A stretch of 64,000 nt of DNA, taken from positions 186,001 to 250,000 of the forward strand of contig NW_026732664.1 of assembly GCF_028476545.1 (NCBI RefSeq), given 5' to 3'. The notes under the pieces are model-generated. The model did no database searches. It was not told the DNA's origin and saw only the letters and a program-made list of their open reading frames with translations. The translations under genes were made by a program, and so were the position numbers. This DNA comes from Physella acuta (taxonomy: Eukaryota; Mollusca; Gastropoda; Physidae). This document shows, in pieces, positions 12,001 through 24,845 of the stretch (the first letter of the stretch is position 1; the number at the start of each line of letters is the position of its first letter).

Positions 12001-13063
12001 GAGGTCATGGGGGTCATTTACGTACTCAGGTAATTACATAATAATACCAATTGTGTTCAAATACTGAGGTAATGATAGAATAATAAATCTTGTGTATAAT
12101 ATCAATTGTGTTCAAGTGCTAAGATATTCCACTATTATACTGTTATTTTCCAAATATGAAACTGTGAAAAAATTGTACATTATATTAAGCATAAAAAAGT
12201 AGGCCTATAGTTTAGGAATAGGATTGATGTTTATTTGTAGTATGAACTGCTAAAACAATTTTTTTGGCAAGAATTTGTAATTACAAATTTTACAAATTGG
12301 TTAAATGTAATCAGAAGAGTTACATATGATTTTAAATTACATTTTAACTTGTTGCAACAGCTGGCGGTGTTCAAATGTTTGAAGAGCAGGATCTGAAGAG
12401 GGAGCTGACTGAGGAGGACGAGAAAGATTTCCGTTTTATCCCAGATGCCATCATCAGAAAAAAAGAATTTATTCAGGTCACAGGCGGAAGTGAAGAGAAT
12501 AATTCTGATTTATTCGAGTGAGAAATTTAAGTCCCTTTGCTGGTGAAGTTAATCAAAATATAAAGTTTTGTCTAGTATCCCCAGTCCAGCAAGCAAATAA
12601 GATTACCTTATGAAATACTTTTACTGTATCCTAACTAGACAAATATATGTTCTGTATACCTTTATTTTGAACTGTTTCCTAATCTGATAGAATTGAAGAT
12701 AATCTGGATGAACTTCTCACTGTTGATGTTGGGAAGAAAAAGACGCAAACAAAATCTGACGATGTTGTAGTTTCCTCACCACCCACGTTGCCCCAAGCAT
12801 CCTCTAGACCCACACCCGCCCTAAGACCATCCATCGCTGCCAAGCCTTCCATCCCAAGCAAGCCCAGCCTGGGGACAAAATCTTCCACCGAGGGAGTAAA
12901 GCCTAAGCCTGCGCCCAGAACTAAGACCAGCAGCCAGACCAGTGACCCCGGCCCAGAGAAGACAGCAACTAGCACGTCAGACAATTTAAACCAGGATGAC
13001 ATATTGCTGTATCTACAAGAAAACCTGAGCTCAAACACAGAAGATGCTGACTTGTTTTCATAG
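9052..13063 (+). CDS. HS1BP3: HCLS1-binding protein 3 (PX-domain protein), complete
   Basis: Seven phase-consistent exons: 9052-9077, 9860-10022, 10750-10957, 11112-11214, 11463-11572, 12361-12517, 12691-13063. They encode 379 residues; the human protein has about 390. Residues 9-20 (RELKNKETGLDL) and the following PX domain, about 15-145, match HS1BP3. PX landmarks visible are VYYQVVLVSNLACFKT, the LPTINKK loop and LRERRNSLDHLL. The family binds phosphatidic acid and cortactin/HS1 and is known as a negative regulator of autophagy. Acidic repeats such as FFKETADDGDDSDLFDL and a Pro/Lys-rich stretch (SRPTPALRPSIAAKPSIPSK) follow. The C-terminal DDILLYLQENL corresponds to the conserved MDILQYIQ end of the human protein. 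Intron 1 and intron 2 carry SINE copies; introns 2 and 5 carry short tandem arrays. Confidence 0.93.
9461..9692 (-). mobile_element. tRNA-derived SINE, copy 1
   Basis: Read on the minus strand, the segment starts with a tRNA-like head: an A-box-like TAGCGGTAGAGAGCTGG, then CTGGACTGCTAACCAG and a B-box-like GTTCAAATCC. A conserved body follows, with ACCTAACTCACTTTAGGG, GGCTGGGCATAGTGCTGACC and CACTATCTCTTCATATG. A related body occurs at 10072-10291. It lies in HS1BP3 intron 1. Confidence 0.75.
10072..10291 (-). mobile_element. tRNA-derived SINE, copy 2, with a fragment at 10485-10550
   Basis: It shares the body of copy 1 (CCTGTTTCTGTGACCTAGAG, AGTGTGGTCAACACTATGCC, GAGTTAGGTAC) and a decayed tRNA-like head (GAACCCGGATTC in the plus strand). 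A short third piece at 10485-10550 carries only the ACTTTCCTCTACTTGAGTC-type body. Both lie in HS1BP3 intron 2. Confidence 0.7.
10580..10706. repeat. 25-bp minisatellite, about 5 copies (HS1BP3 intron 2)
   Basis: Nearly perfect units contain CACATTGTGCCCTAATACC. The array ends about 45 bp before the acceptor of exon 3 (10750). Confidence 0.95.
11604..12030. repeat. 24-25-bp minisatellite, about 17 copies (HS1BP3 intron 5)
   Basis: Units contain GGTCATTCCACATACTGAGG with scattered substitutions. The array starts about 30 bp after the donor at 11573. Confidence 0.95.
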
Positions 13064-15239
13064 TTCAGGCTTAGCGTGATGTCACTTTTGTTGTTGATTT
13101 TATGAACTGATATGGATGAGCAATCCACATCCATAGGGTTAAAGTTGATTTATTGGATTGGTGTTGAATGTAAAGCATAATCTTGTCTTGGGCCAACATT
13201 TTTGTGATAATGATAATGTCTGACAATATGACAAACAACATTTTTGTAATGAATGTAGATAATTGATCTGTATTCATCTGGAAGTATTTTTTTGTTTTCA
13301 TTTCATTTTTAATTTTTGTTTTTAATACTAATCAATGTAAATTTTCTTGATTTGAAGGCTAGTGGAACATCAAACAATGCTTCATGTTTATAATAGAAAG
13401 CGCACAAAACTAGTGTTGTAAAGAAAAATGTTGCTTATAGCTACTTAAGCAGACTGGATTATCTAAAATGTGGCAATGACAACGTGTTAGTGTCTTGTAC
13501 ATTAACTCTCTATTTTAAAAACGTTAGATTTTTATTAATTTCATTATATTTTCAACCAGGTCATAGGGTGCTGTGACCAGGTCATACGGTGTTGTGCAGA
13601 GTTTCTTTCATGCACCCCCCAAAGAAAGCCTACCCCCCCCCCTGAACAAAATGGAATTTATATAGAAACAGTGACCCTCCCCTGGAGAAAAAAGTCTGGA
13701 AGAAACACTAGTGCTGTGATGCAGGGAGTCAGACTGCACTACTAGAGGTGGCAACAAAGCAGTGACTTTAAAACAAATTTAAAATGTATCCATAATAAAG
13801 GTGAAACACAGATTAGATGTGAATTAGCATTAATCCACTGATGTTTAGACCTCTCTAGAAGTGGCTATGTGATTCGTGTCTCCCCAGGTGGCAGCAGATA
13901 AATGTTTCATTTAAAATGATTTTACTTGCCTATTGGTTCAAAGAATAACTGACGATACAAATGTGCAGTTTATTACCAGATCAGAATTATTAATTTTGTT
14001 AGTTATATTTTAAAGATTCCTAACAACCAGCTCAAAACTAATCAAAAATGAAAGTGGTTTTCATAGCAATGATATGCATCTAGTTGAGATGACATAAGTT
14101 TTTGTTCTAGATTTTATTGTCGGAAGTTTAATTTAAAAATTAGGTACAGACGTAATGTTATATACATTGTGCTACATAGGACTGTTATTTGTTTTATTTG
14201 TAAATATGTGTGTGTCAGTTACTAAAATCAAGATTTAAAAATTATAATGACCAATTCTGCCTATAAGTTAGTCTTTTATTTACTACAACTGAAGACTGAT
14301 AAAATGCATTTCTATTTTCAGCCAAGCCTATCCTGTTGCTTATTTTATGTTGTTTTGTACATTTTAGATTGGTGAAAATCAAAAAGAGATATTTAGTTAT
14401 CTGTATTAAAATGTACTTGGTATAACAGCAGACATAATGAATAATTGACCAAAAAAGATGTCTTAAGTCTTGTATTAATGATATATGCATGTATATTTAA
14501 CTAACATTGTATTAAAAATGTTGAGATGTATAATTTTTAAAAATTTTGTTTAAAAAAAAATTAACAAATACATAACATTAAACTAATTAATGCATATGGT
14601 ATTTTTCTGCTTAGTGTGTTGAAAAAAGCGAAATTTTAAAGCTACCACAATAAGCAGAAATCATATTTGTCATTATTTTCTTTTTAAAATGTAAAATACA
14701 TCTTTCATAAAGCTCTTGTTTTTTTGTGTACAAATATAGGACAATACAAACACAATAATTAAATCTTTTCAAGTTATGTAACAATCTTATCACAGCTGTA
14801 AGCTTGGCCAATAATTATTCACTTGCTCAGTTGCTGGGTTCTGAAATATAAACTTTTCTATCTGGAGAGCTTCTGTTCTCTAGATCTAAGTTTAAAAATA
14901 TGTGAGCTATGGTTTGATCTAAAATGTAGCTATTAGTACATTTTAATGGCTCTTCAAAAATCAACTGGCATATAGAAACACAATTAAAAGCCTGTGTATC
15001 TCAAACATGTTGTAATGGTGCAGTAACAATCACTTGATATGCTACAGTTATGTATGGGTGCAGCTTTAAAAGTTTCAGTTTTTTTTCTTAATCCTTAAAT
15101 AGGATCTTCAAACTAAAATAACATTTTTAAAAATAATAATGGGCATTAATATGATCTTAAATTCTAAATTAAGTGAATAAACTTGTACATAAAAAAGAAA
15201 TCTTTAAATCACTGGACACTATTGGGCAGGGTAACAAGT
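13064..15239. other. HS1BP3 3' region and convergent intergenic DNA
   Basis: AT-rich DNA follows the HS1BP3 stop codon. A candidate poly-A signal AATAAA lies near 13793. A poly-C element copy occupies 13600-13712 (poly-C, AAAATGGAATTTATATAGAA, GAGAAAAAAGTCTGG). No further gene is seen before the tandem array at 15240. Confidence 0.5.
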
Positions 15240-15548
15240 TGCGCCAATCTTCTCTCTACCCTCTCTACAGATCTTCTCTCCACCCTCTCTACAGATCTTC
15301 TCTCCAACCTCTCTACAGATCTTCTCTCCACCCTCTCTACAGATCTTCTCTCCACCCTCTCTACAGATCTCTCCACCCTACCTACAGATCTTCTCTCCAC
15401 CCTCTCTACAGATCTACTCTCCACCCTATCTACAGATCTCTCCACCCTCTCTACAGATCTCTCCACCCTCTCTACAGATCTCTCCACCCTCCCTACAGAT
15501 CTCTCCACCCTCTCTACAGATCTACTCTCCACCCTCCCTACAGATGGG
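15240..15548. repeat. 24/18-bp minisatellite just downstream of the cadherin stop codon
   Basis: Units are built from CTCTACAGATCTTCTCTCCA and a shorter form lacking TTCTCT. On the minus strand the array begins within about 15 bases of the cadherin stop (15559-15561), so it probably lies in that gene's 3' UTR. The open frames through it are pure repeat translations. Confidence 0.92.
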
Positions 15549-15558
15549 CATGACCAGA

Positions 15559-18500
15559 TCACAGGATACCATCGTCATATCTGGGGTTGACCCTGCCGTA
15601 GTTCATGTTGACATTGCTGCTCCAGACGCGACCACTGTTAATATCCGGGTTCTCCACATCCGGAAGTGACGCGTCATGTTTGGGTTTGGCCTCCACGAAA
15701 TCGTCTTCAGTCGTTTCATAGTTTGCTGGCTCAGGTACTGCGTCTCTGTCTGGGGTGTTTTTGTAGTTTTCGTCTCGAAATCCTAACGTTAAAAGTTGAT
15801 CAAATTAGGTCGCATGATTTCAACTTAATAAATAATAAACTTTAGATAATTTACGAACTATTCTATGTAGGCACTATTTTTACTATATTTAATTTTATTT
15901 ATAATAATAAAAGATGAAATGTACGAATGTTATAAATAATATAAGCGTAAGACTACATTTCTTCAGATTATTGAAATGATAATTGAATAATTGCAGCCTA
16001 GTTGGTGCAGTTTATTCTCGTTAGCATCAATTATCAACAAATATAAAAAGATAAATTGTTGAACAACTGTCATTTTTAATCTACTTTCCTGCCAAATGAC
16101 TGGTTATCTGAGGGAGAACGCGGGCTGACTAGTAGACTATAAAGATATAAAAGCTTACTTTCTTTCCAGAATCCAGCGTTTCCGTTGCCGGGTGCGATTC
16201 TGGTGAGACAAATGATTACATGGCGTTAGAGCAGGGGTCTCCAAACTACGGCCCGCGGGCCGGATGCGGCCCGCGAGGTCCTCTCATCCGGCCCGCGGAG
16301 ATCTTTTTGTCCACGGAAAAAAAAACGTTTGTTGGAGATGGCTGAGGAACTTTACTGAGAAAAATCACGACATGCCTGGAAGAAACCGGCCCCCGAACTG
16401 AAATTTGATAGTTAATGCGGCCCTCGGACTGAAAAGTTTGGAGACCCCTGCGTTAGAGGAGTGCATGTAGGCTAAATTTAGAACCACTGAAGGATTCGGT
16501 GACAGAAGAGAGTCTACCGCCCCCTCCCCCAAAGGAAATGGAATTTATATAGAAAATATATACTTTCAAAAGTGTCTGCCCCCCCCCCCCCCCCGACTGA
16601 CTGTGGGTCTATTCTGAAAGGTTGGATGTCGTTAGAAATATCTCATCACTTTCTTTCTTCTGGTCTTTTCTGAACAATCCAGTTCGAAGTATGTTCTTAA
16701 TCTTAAGTCAGGCAGACCAAAGTATGTTCTTAAGTCAGGCAGACCAAAGTATGCTCTTAAGTCAGACCAAAGTATATTCTTAAGTCAGGCAGACCGAAGT
16801 ATGAAGTCAGGCAGACCGAAGTATGCTCTTAAGTCAGGAATACCAAAACAGAATAAAATAATAAAATGAGATCAAAACAAAACTCACCCTTCCGGCTTGG
16901 GCTTTATGTCAATAACACGTGTTGATTTGGGAACTTTTCTGTAAAAAAGTTTAAATTGAATCATTTAAAAAAATATATATATTTAGCCTACATGTTACAG
17001 TGTATGAAAAACATTAACTTAATAGTTCAATAAAATATGTTGGAACATTTTTTTGCTATGGTAACTGTATCCTTCAGTGACTAGCTAAAATGAGTATGTC
17101 AGTCAGTCTACAGCTAAAATGTGTATGTCAGCTAGTCTACAGCTAAAATGTGTATGTCAGATAGTCTACAGCCAAAATGTGTATGTCTGCCAGTGACTAG
17201 CTAAAACGTGTAAGTCAGCCATTCTACAGCTAAAATGTGTATGTCAGCTAGTCTACAGCCACAATGTGTATGTCTGCCAGTGACTAGCTAAAATGTGTAT
17301 GTCAGCCAGTCTACAGCTAAAATGTGTATGTCAGCCAGTCTACAGCTAAAATGTGTAAGTCAGCCAGTCTACAGCTAAAATGTGTACATCAGCCAGTCTA
17401 CAGCTAAAATGTGTATGTCAGCTAGTGACTAGCTAAAATGCGTATGTCAGCCAGTGTTTAGCTAAAATATGTACATCAGCCAGTGTTGCAACTAAAATGT
17501 GTATGTCAGCCAGTCTACAGCTAAAATGTGTATGTCAGCCAGTCTACAGCTAAAATGTGTATGTCACCCAGTCTACAGCTAAAATGTTTATGTCAGCTAG
17601 TGACTAGCTAATGTGTGTATGTCAGCTAGTGTGCAGCTAAAATGTGTATGTCAGCCAGTGTGCAGCTAAAATGTGTATGTTAGCTAGTGAGTAGCTAAAA
17701 TGTGTATGTCAGACAGTCTACAGCTAAAATGTGTATGTCAGGCAGTCTGCAGATAAAATGTGTACATCAGCCAGTCTACAGCTAAAATGTGTATGTCTGC
17801 CATTGACTAGCTAAAATGTGTATGTCAGCCAGTCTACAGCTAAAATGTGTATGTCAGCCAGTCTACAGCTAAAATGTGTATGTCAGCCAGTCTACAGCTA
17901 AAATGTGTATGTCAGCCAGTCTACAGCTAAAATGTGTATGTCAGCCAGTCTACAGCTAAAATGTGTATGTCAGCTAGTGACTAGCTAATGTGTGTATGTC
18001 AGCTAGTGTGCAGCTAAAATGTGTATGTCAGCCAGTGTGCAGCTAAAATGTGTATGTCAGCTAGTGTACAGCTAAAATGTGTATGTCAGCCAGTGTACAG
18101 CTAAAATGTGTATGTGAGCCAGTCTACAGCTAAAATGTGTACATCAGCCAGTCTACAGCTAAAATGTGTATGTCAGCCAGTGTGCAGCTAAAATGTGTAT
18201 GTCAGCTAGTGAGTAGCTAAAATGTGTATGTCAGCCAGTCTACAGCTAAAATGTGTATGTCAGGCAGTCTACAGCTAAAATGTGTACATCAGCCAGTCTA
18301 CAGCTAAAATGTGTACATCAGCCAGTCTACAGCTAAAATGTGTATGTCAGCCAGTCTACAGCTAAAATGTGTATGTCAGCTAGTGACTAGCTAATGTGTG
18401 TATGTCAGCCAGTCTACAGCTAAAATGTGTATGTCAGCCAGTCTACAGCTAAAATGTGTATGTCAGCCAGTCTACAGCTAAAATGTGTACATCAGCCAGT

Positions 18501-21500
18501 CTACAGCTAAAATGTGTATGTCAGCCAGTGTACACCTAAAATGTGTATGTCTGCCAGTGACTAGCTAAAATGTGTATGTCAGCCAGTCTACAGCTAAAAT
18601 GTGTATGTCAGCCAGTCTACAGCTAAAATGTGTATGTCAGCCAGTCTACAGCTAAAATGTGTATGTCAGCCAGTCTACAGCTAAAATGTGTATGTCAGCC
18701 AGTCTACAGCTAAAATGTGTACATCAGCCAGTCTACAGCTAAAATGTGTATGTCAGCTAGTGAATAGCTAAAATGTGTACTCACGGGACTTTCTTACGTT
18801 TGCACATGTCTCCCCCACATCTGCCGCTACACCCACGTGACCAGTGACCCCGGGGGATGTTGCCAGCACAGAAAGGCCTGACCCGACTCAGGCACAGCCA
18901 GGCAGTCACACCTGGGGAATATTCCAGAGAGAACATTACAAATCAGTCACGTGACTCCTATAGCATTGTTTTACTGGGACGGACATGGTTGGCCTTTGAT
19001 ACAGGACTCCTACGTACAATTTTTGTCAAACAGCTGTTGCAGCTAGCTAAGGGGTCATTCGCATATGACGTCACGTTTTTTTGACGATATTTACCTCCCC
19101 TCTCCACATCGTCACAAAAAGCCAGACCCCCTCCCCCTTTTGACATCCAACCTCAGTCAACTACCCCCCCCCCCCCCCTCTAATGTCATCAAACCTCTGT
19201 CAACTACCCCCCACCCCCCTCAGATGATAGAAGTTTTTTTATTTATTTTTAAATTGATTGCTTTAAAAAAAGTTACTGATTTCGATCCGTGTAAATGTTC
19301 CGTATAATGGTGGATTGGATAAAATGCGACTGACCTACAAATGCCATGAAATGTTCCGTATAATGGTGGATTGGATAAAATGCGACTGACCTACAAATGC
19401 CATGAAATGTGTCGTATAATGGTGGATTGGATAAAATGCGACTGACCTACAAATGCCATGAAATTTTCCGTATAATGGTGGATTGGATAAAATGCGACTG
19501 ACCTACAAATGCCATGAAATGTTCCGTATAATGGTGGATTGGATAAAATGCGACTGACCTACAAATGCCATGAAATGTTCCGTATAATGGTGGATTGGAT
19601 AAAATGCGACTGACCTACAAATGCCATGAAATGTGTCGTATAATGGTGGATTGGATAAAATGCGACTGACCTACAAATGCCATGAAATTTTCCGTATAAT
19701 GGTGGATTGGATAAAATGCGACTGACCTACAAATGCCATGAAATGTGCCGTATAATGGTGGATTGGATAAAATGCGACTGACCTACAAATGCCATGAAAT
19801 GTTCCGTAAAATTGTGGATTGGATAAAATGCGACTGACCTACAAATGCCATGAAATGTGCCGTATAATGGTGGATTGGATAAAATGCGACTGACCTACAA
19901 ATGCCTTGAAATGTTACGTATAATGGTGGATTGGATAAAATGCGACTGACCTACAAATGCCATGAAATGTGCCGTATAATGGTGGATTGGATAAATTGCG
20001 ACTGACCTACAAATGCCGTGCCGAAGAGAGCCGAAAGGATAATCCACCAGAGATTATCCGAGGTTGAGAAGGAAGATGCCTTGGGGGTGGTTGTCGTTGG
20101 CGTTGTAGTCGTGGTTGGCGTCGTGGTTGTGGTGGTTGTCGTAGTGGTGGTCGTCGTTGGACAAGGCTAGTTTGATCAGAAGAAAATAATTTGCAGTGAT
20201 AATAGGCGTGATGTAGCACGATGTTAACCAGCTGATGTCATCCACTAGCTGACATCATGTCATCCACTATGTGACAAAAACTTCAAAGTTCAAGGGTCAA
20301 CGTTTGATTTTGACATTCACTTGAAATCGATCAACTTTATTCACACTTATCAACAAACTTGCACAGATTTACCGTTTACCACCTAAAGATGATTTTGTGA
20401 CACTGACACTGACATGACTTACTGTGACACTGACGTGACATGACTTACCGTGACACTGACGTGACATGACTTACTGTGACACTGACGTGACATGACTTAC
20501 CGTGACACTGACGTGACATGACTGTGACACTGACGTGACATGACTGTGACACTGACGTGACATGACTGTGACACTGACATGACATGACTTACTGTGACAC
20601 TGACGTGACATGACTTACTGTGACACTGACGTGACATGACTTACTGTGACACTGACGTGACATGACTTGCTGTGACACTGACGTGACATGACTTACTGTG
20701 ACACTGACGTGACATGACTTACTTTGACACTGACGTGACATGACTTACCGTGACACCGACGTGACATGACTTACTGTGACACTGACGTGACATGAATTAC
20801 CGTGACACTGACGTGACATGACTTACTGTGACACTGACGTGACATGACTTACCGTGACACTGACGTGACATGACTTACTGTGAAGCTGACGTGACATGAC
20901 TTACTGTGACACTGACGTGACATGACTTACTGTGACACTGACTGTGACATGACTTACTGTGAAGCTGACTGTGACACTGACATGACTTACTGTGAAGCTG
21001 ACTGTGACACTGACGTTACTTACTGTGACATGACTTACTGTGAAGCTGACTGTGACACTGACGTTACTTACTGTGACATGACTTACTGTGACACTGACAT
21101 GACTTACTGTGACACTGACATGACTTACTGTGACGCTGACTGTGACATGACTTACTGTGACACTGACGTGACATGACTTACTGTGACACTGACATGACTT
21201 ACTGTGACACTGACATGACTTACTGTGACACTGACATGACATGACTTACTGTGACACTGACGTGACATGACTTACTGTGACACTGACGTGACATGACTTA
21301 CTGTGACACTGACGTGACATGACTTACTGTGACACTGACGTGACATGACTTACTGTGACACTGACGTGACATGACTTACTGTGACACTGACGTGACATGA
21401 CTTACCGTGACACTGACGTGACATGACTTACTGTGAAGCTGACTGTGACACTGACATGACTTACTGTGACACTGACGTGACATGACTTACTGTGACACTG

Positions 21501-24500
21501 ACGTGACATGACTTACTGTGACACTGACGTGACATGACTTACTGTGACACTGACGTGACATGACTTACCGTGACACTGACGTGACATGACTTACTGTGAA
21601 GCTGACTGTGACACTGACATGACTTACTGTGACACTGACGTGACATGACTTACTGTGACACTGACGTGACATGACTTACTGTGACACTGACGTGACATGA
21701 CTTAATGTGAAGCTGACTGTGACATGACTTACTGTGAAGCTGACTGTGACTGTGGCCGGGATGACGCTGGACAGTGCCCCTGGGTAGACGCCGTGGTCAG
21801 TGGCCACCACCGTGTAGGTGGCGCTGGTCCCTGCTGCAGACACACTGTCTAGGATGACGTCACCAGCAGGCGTGATGGTCACGCCAGTTCCTCCTGCACT
21901 CTTGCTGTACGTGATCACGTTGTTGTCCTGTAAATGTCAGGTACATGACATTTGTTTTTTGATCGATAGAATTCAACTGAGGCTTCTACCGTCAGGGTTA
22001 GTACATACATTTATATGGAAAAAATATCAAGATAGATCTAGAACGAGTTTAAATGTTCGAATCTCGATTTAAAACAAATAAAAATAAGTATAACAAAAGG
22101 CTACCAATTATACGTTAAATAATAAAACAACTTTTTCCTTTAGTAAATGCGTTGGTCACTAAAATGTGTCAGACGTGAACGATCGGTGGTTTGGCTAGAT
22201 CAAAAGATAAAGTTTGTTTTATTTTCTTATTTTTCCTGAATTTATATAAAAAGTTTATACCAAATCAAGTCTTTAAAACGACAGTTATTAAATGTGCGTT
22301 TACCTTAATATCCAATGTTCCCTAATCTTACAACATGAACTATCCAATGTTCTCGAAACTTAAACCATGTACTATCCAATGTTCCCTATCCCTACCTATC
22401 CAATGTTCCCTAACCCTACCTATCCAATGTTCCCTAACCCTACCTATCCAATGTTCCCTAACCCTACCTATCCAATGTTCCCTAACCCTACCTATCCAAT
22501 GTTCCCTAACCCTACATATTCAATGTTCCCTAACCCTACCTATCCAATGTTCCCTAACCCTACCTATCCAATGTTCCCTAACCCTACCTATCCAATGTTC
22601 CCTAACCCTACATATTCAATGTTCCCTAACCCTACCTATCCAATGTTCCCTAACCCTACCTATCCAATGTTCCCTAACCATACCTATCCAATGTTCCCTA
22701 ACCCTACCTATCCAATGTTCCCTAACCCTACCTATCCAATGTTCCCTAACCCTACCTATCCAATGTTCCCTAACCCTACATATTCAATGTTCCCTAACCC
22801 TACCTATCCAATGTTCCCTAACCCTACCTATCCAATGTTCCCTAACCCTACCTATCCAATGTTCCCTAACCCTACATATTCAATGTTCCCTAACCCTACC
22901 TATCCAACGTTCCCTAACCCTACCTATCCAATGTTCCCTAACCCTACCTATCCAATGTTCCCTAACCCTACATATTCAATGTTCCCTAACCCTACCTATC
23001 CAATGTTCCCTAACCCTACCTATCCAATGTTCCCTATCCCTACCTGTCCAATGTTCCCTAACCCTACCTATCCAATGTTCCCTAACCCTACCTATCCAAT
23101 GTTCCCTAACCCTACCTATCCAATGTTCCCTAACCCTACATATTCAATGTTCCCTAACCCTACCTATCCAATGTTCCCTAACCCTACCTATCCAATGTTC
23201 CCTAACCCTACCTATCCAATGTTCCCTAACCACCACTGACCTGGAAAGTCGAGTCCTTGTCTGTGGCTGACACGGCCCCTAGCTTGATGCCTGTGCTGGA
23301 ACATTCTGTGACCGTGAAGAACTGATCAACGAGCCCCGTGGAGAAGATGGGGGCGTTGTCGTTGGCGTCCAGGATGTGAAGGGTCAAGGTTGTCGTGTCA
23401 TTCAGCAGCCCCGAGTCGCTCACCTGTTGGCGATAGAGTTGGCTCTACCGTAAACCTGTCCCAGTTAAACCTGTCCCAGTTAAACCTGTCCCATTTCAAC
23501 CTGTCCCATTTAAACCTGTCCCATTTAAACCTGTCCCAGTTAAACCTGTCCCATTTAAACCTGTCCCATTTAAACCTGTCCCATTTAAACCTGTCCCAGT
23601 TAAACCTAGCTCGAGTAGGTTTTACCGTAAACTCCCATCTCCACCTAACCCACGCAGTCGGGAAGTCTTTGTAAGGTGGCCGAATTTAGCGTTTTTGGAT
23701 TTATTTGTTTTTACAATTTTCACTGAAGCTGGAAGTTCAGAGTTCAATGCCCCCCCCCCCCCCCCCCACCCCAACAAGAGAATGTATCCAACCCAATCCC
23801 ATTGCAGGCCCCCACCTGAAATGCTGGTAATGTGCTTCAAAATCTGAATTAAAACGAGACAGACATCTAATCTACTAGTTCAGCCAACACTCCAACACAA
23901 CACTAGGACCCGTCCTCACCCTGACCTTTGTCTCATGACCTTAGAGTTCAAAGGTGAGTAGAGGTGCACGTGCGTGGTGGTCTATGTGTATGTTTGTGCT
24001 TGTGTCTGTGTGTCTGTGCATACAAGTGTATAGTATATAATTATGGTTGTATGTGTGTATATATGTATATACGTATATACGTATATCCGACTGTGTGTGT
24101 GTGCTTGCTAGTGCCACTGACCTGCATAGTTAGTGTGACAGTGGCTGACATGGCACTCTGGTCAACATCGTAGTCCACCACTGACTTGATGACCCCCGTG
24201 GTGGGGTCAGTCACTAGTCTCGTGGATGTGCCCGTGGGGCTGGCTGTCAGGATTTTATCACATGCTTCAAATGTCAGCATTTTCAAATGCCTACATCATT
24301 AATCTAACGTATATGTCAGCACTTTAAAATCACCACATCATTAATCTAACGTGTATGTCAGCACTTTAAAATCACTACAGCATTAATCTAACGTGTATGT
24401 CAGCATTTTCAAATGTCTACAGCATTAATCTAACGTGTATGTCAGCACTTTAAAATCACCACATCATTAATCTAACGTGTATGTCAGCACTTTAAAATCA

Positions 24501-24767
24501 CTACAGCATTAATCTAACGTGTATGTCAGCACTTTAAAATCACTGCAGCATTAATCTAACGTGTATTTGAACTCACAGCTTTTGATGGAGTAGGTCAGGG
24601 TGTCCCCGGCATCAGGGTCAGTGGTTGTCCACTTGGGGTCCAAGTTGATCTGGAACGATTGGGTCATGGCTGGCATAAAGTATTACCAAACACATCCAGT
24701 AACTTTAATGTACACTAGCTATTGACCGCATCACTCCACATATACTCTTACAGAAATCCATCTTAGT

Positions 24768-24845
<78 letters not shown>

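Noticed and set aside
22335-23270. Parallel 311- and 290-residue plus-strand frames (IQCSLTLP and YPMFPNPT)
   Set aside because: They are translations of the 24-bp intronic array in two frames.
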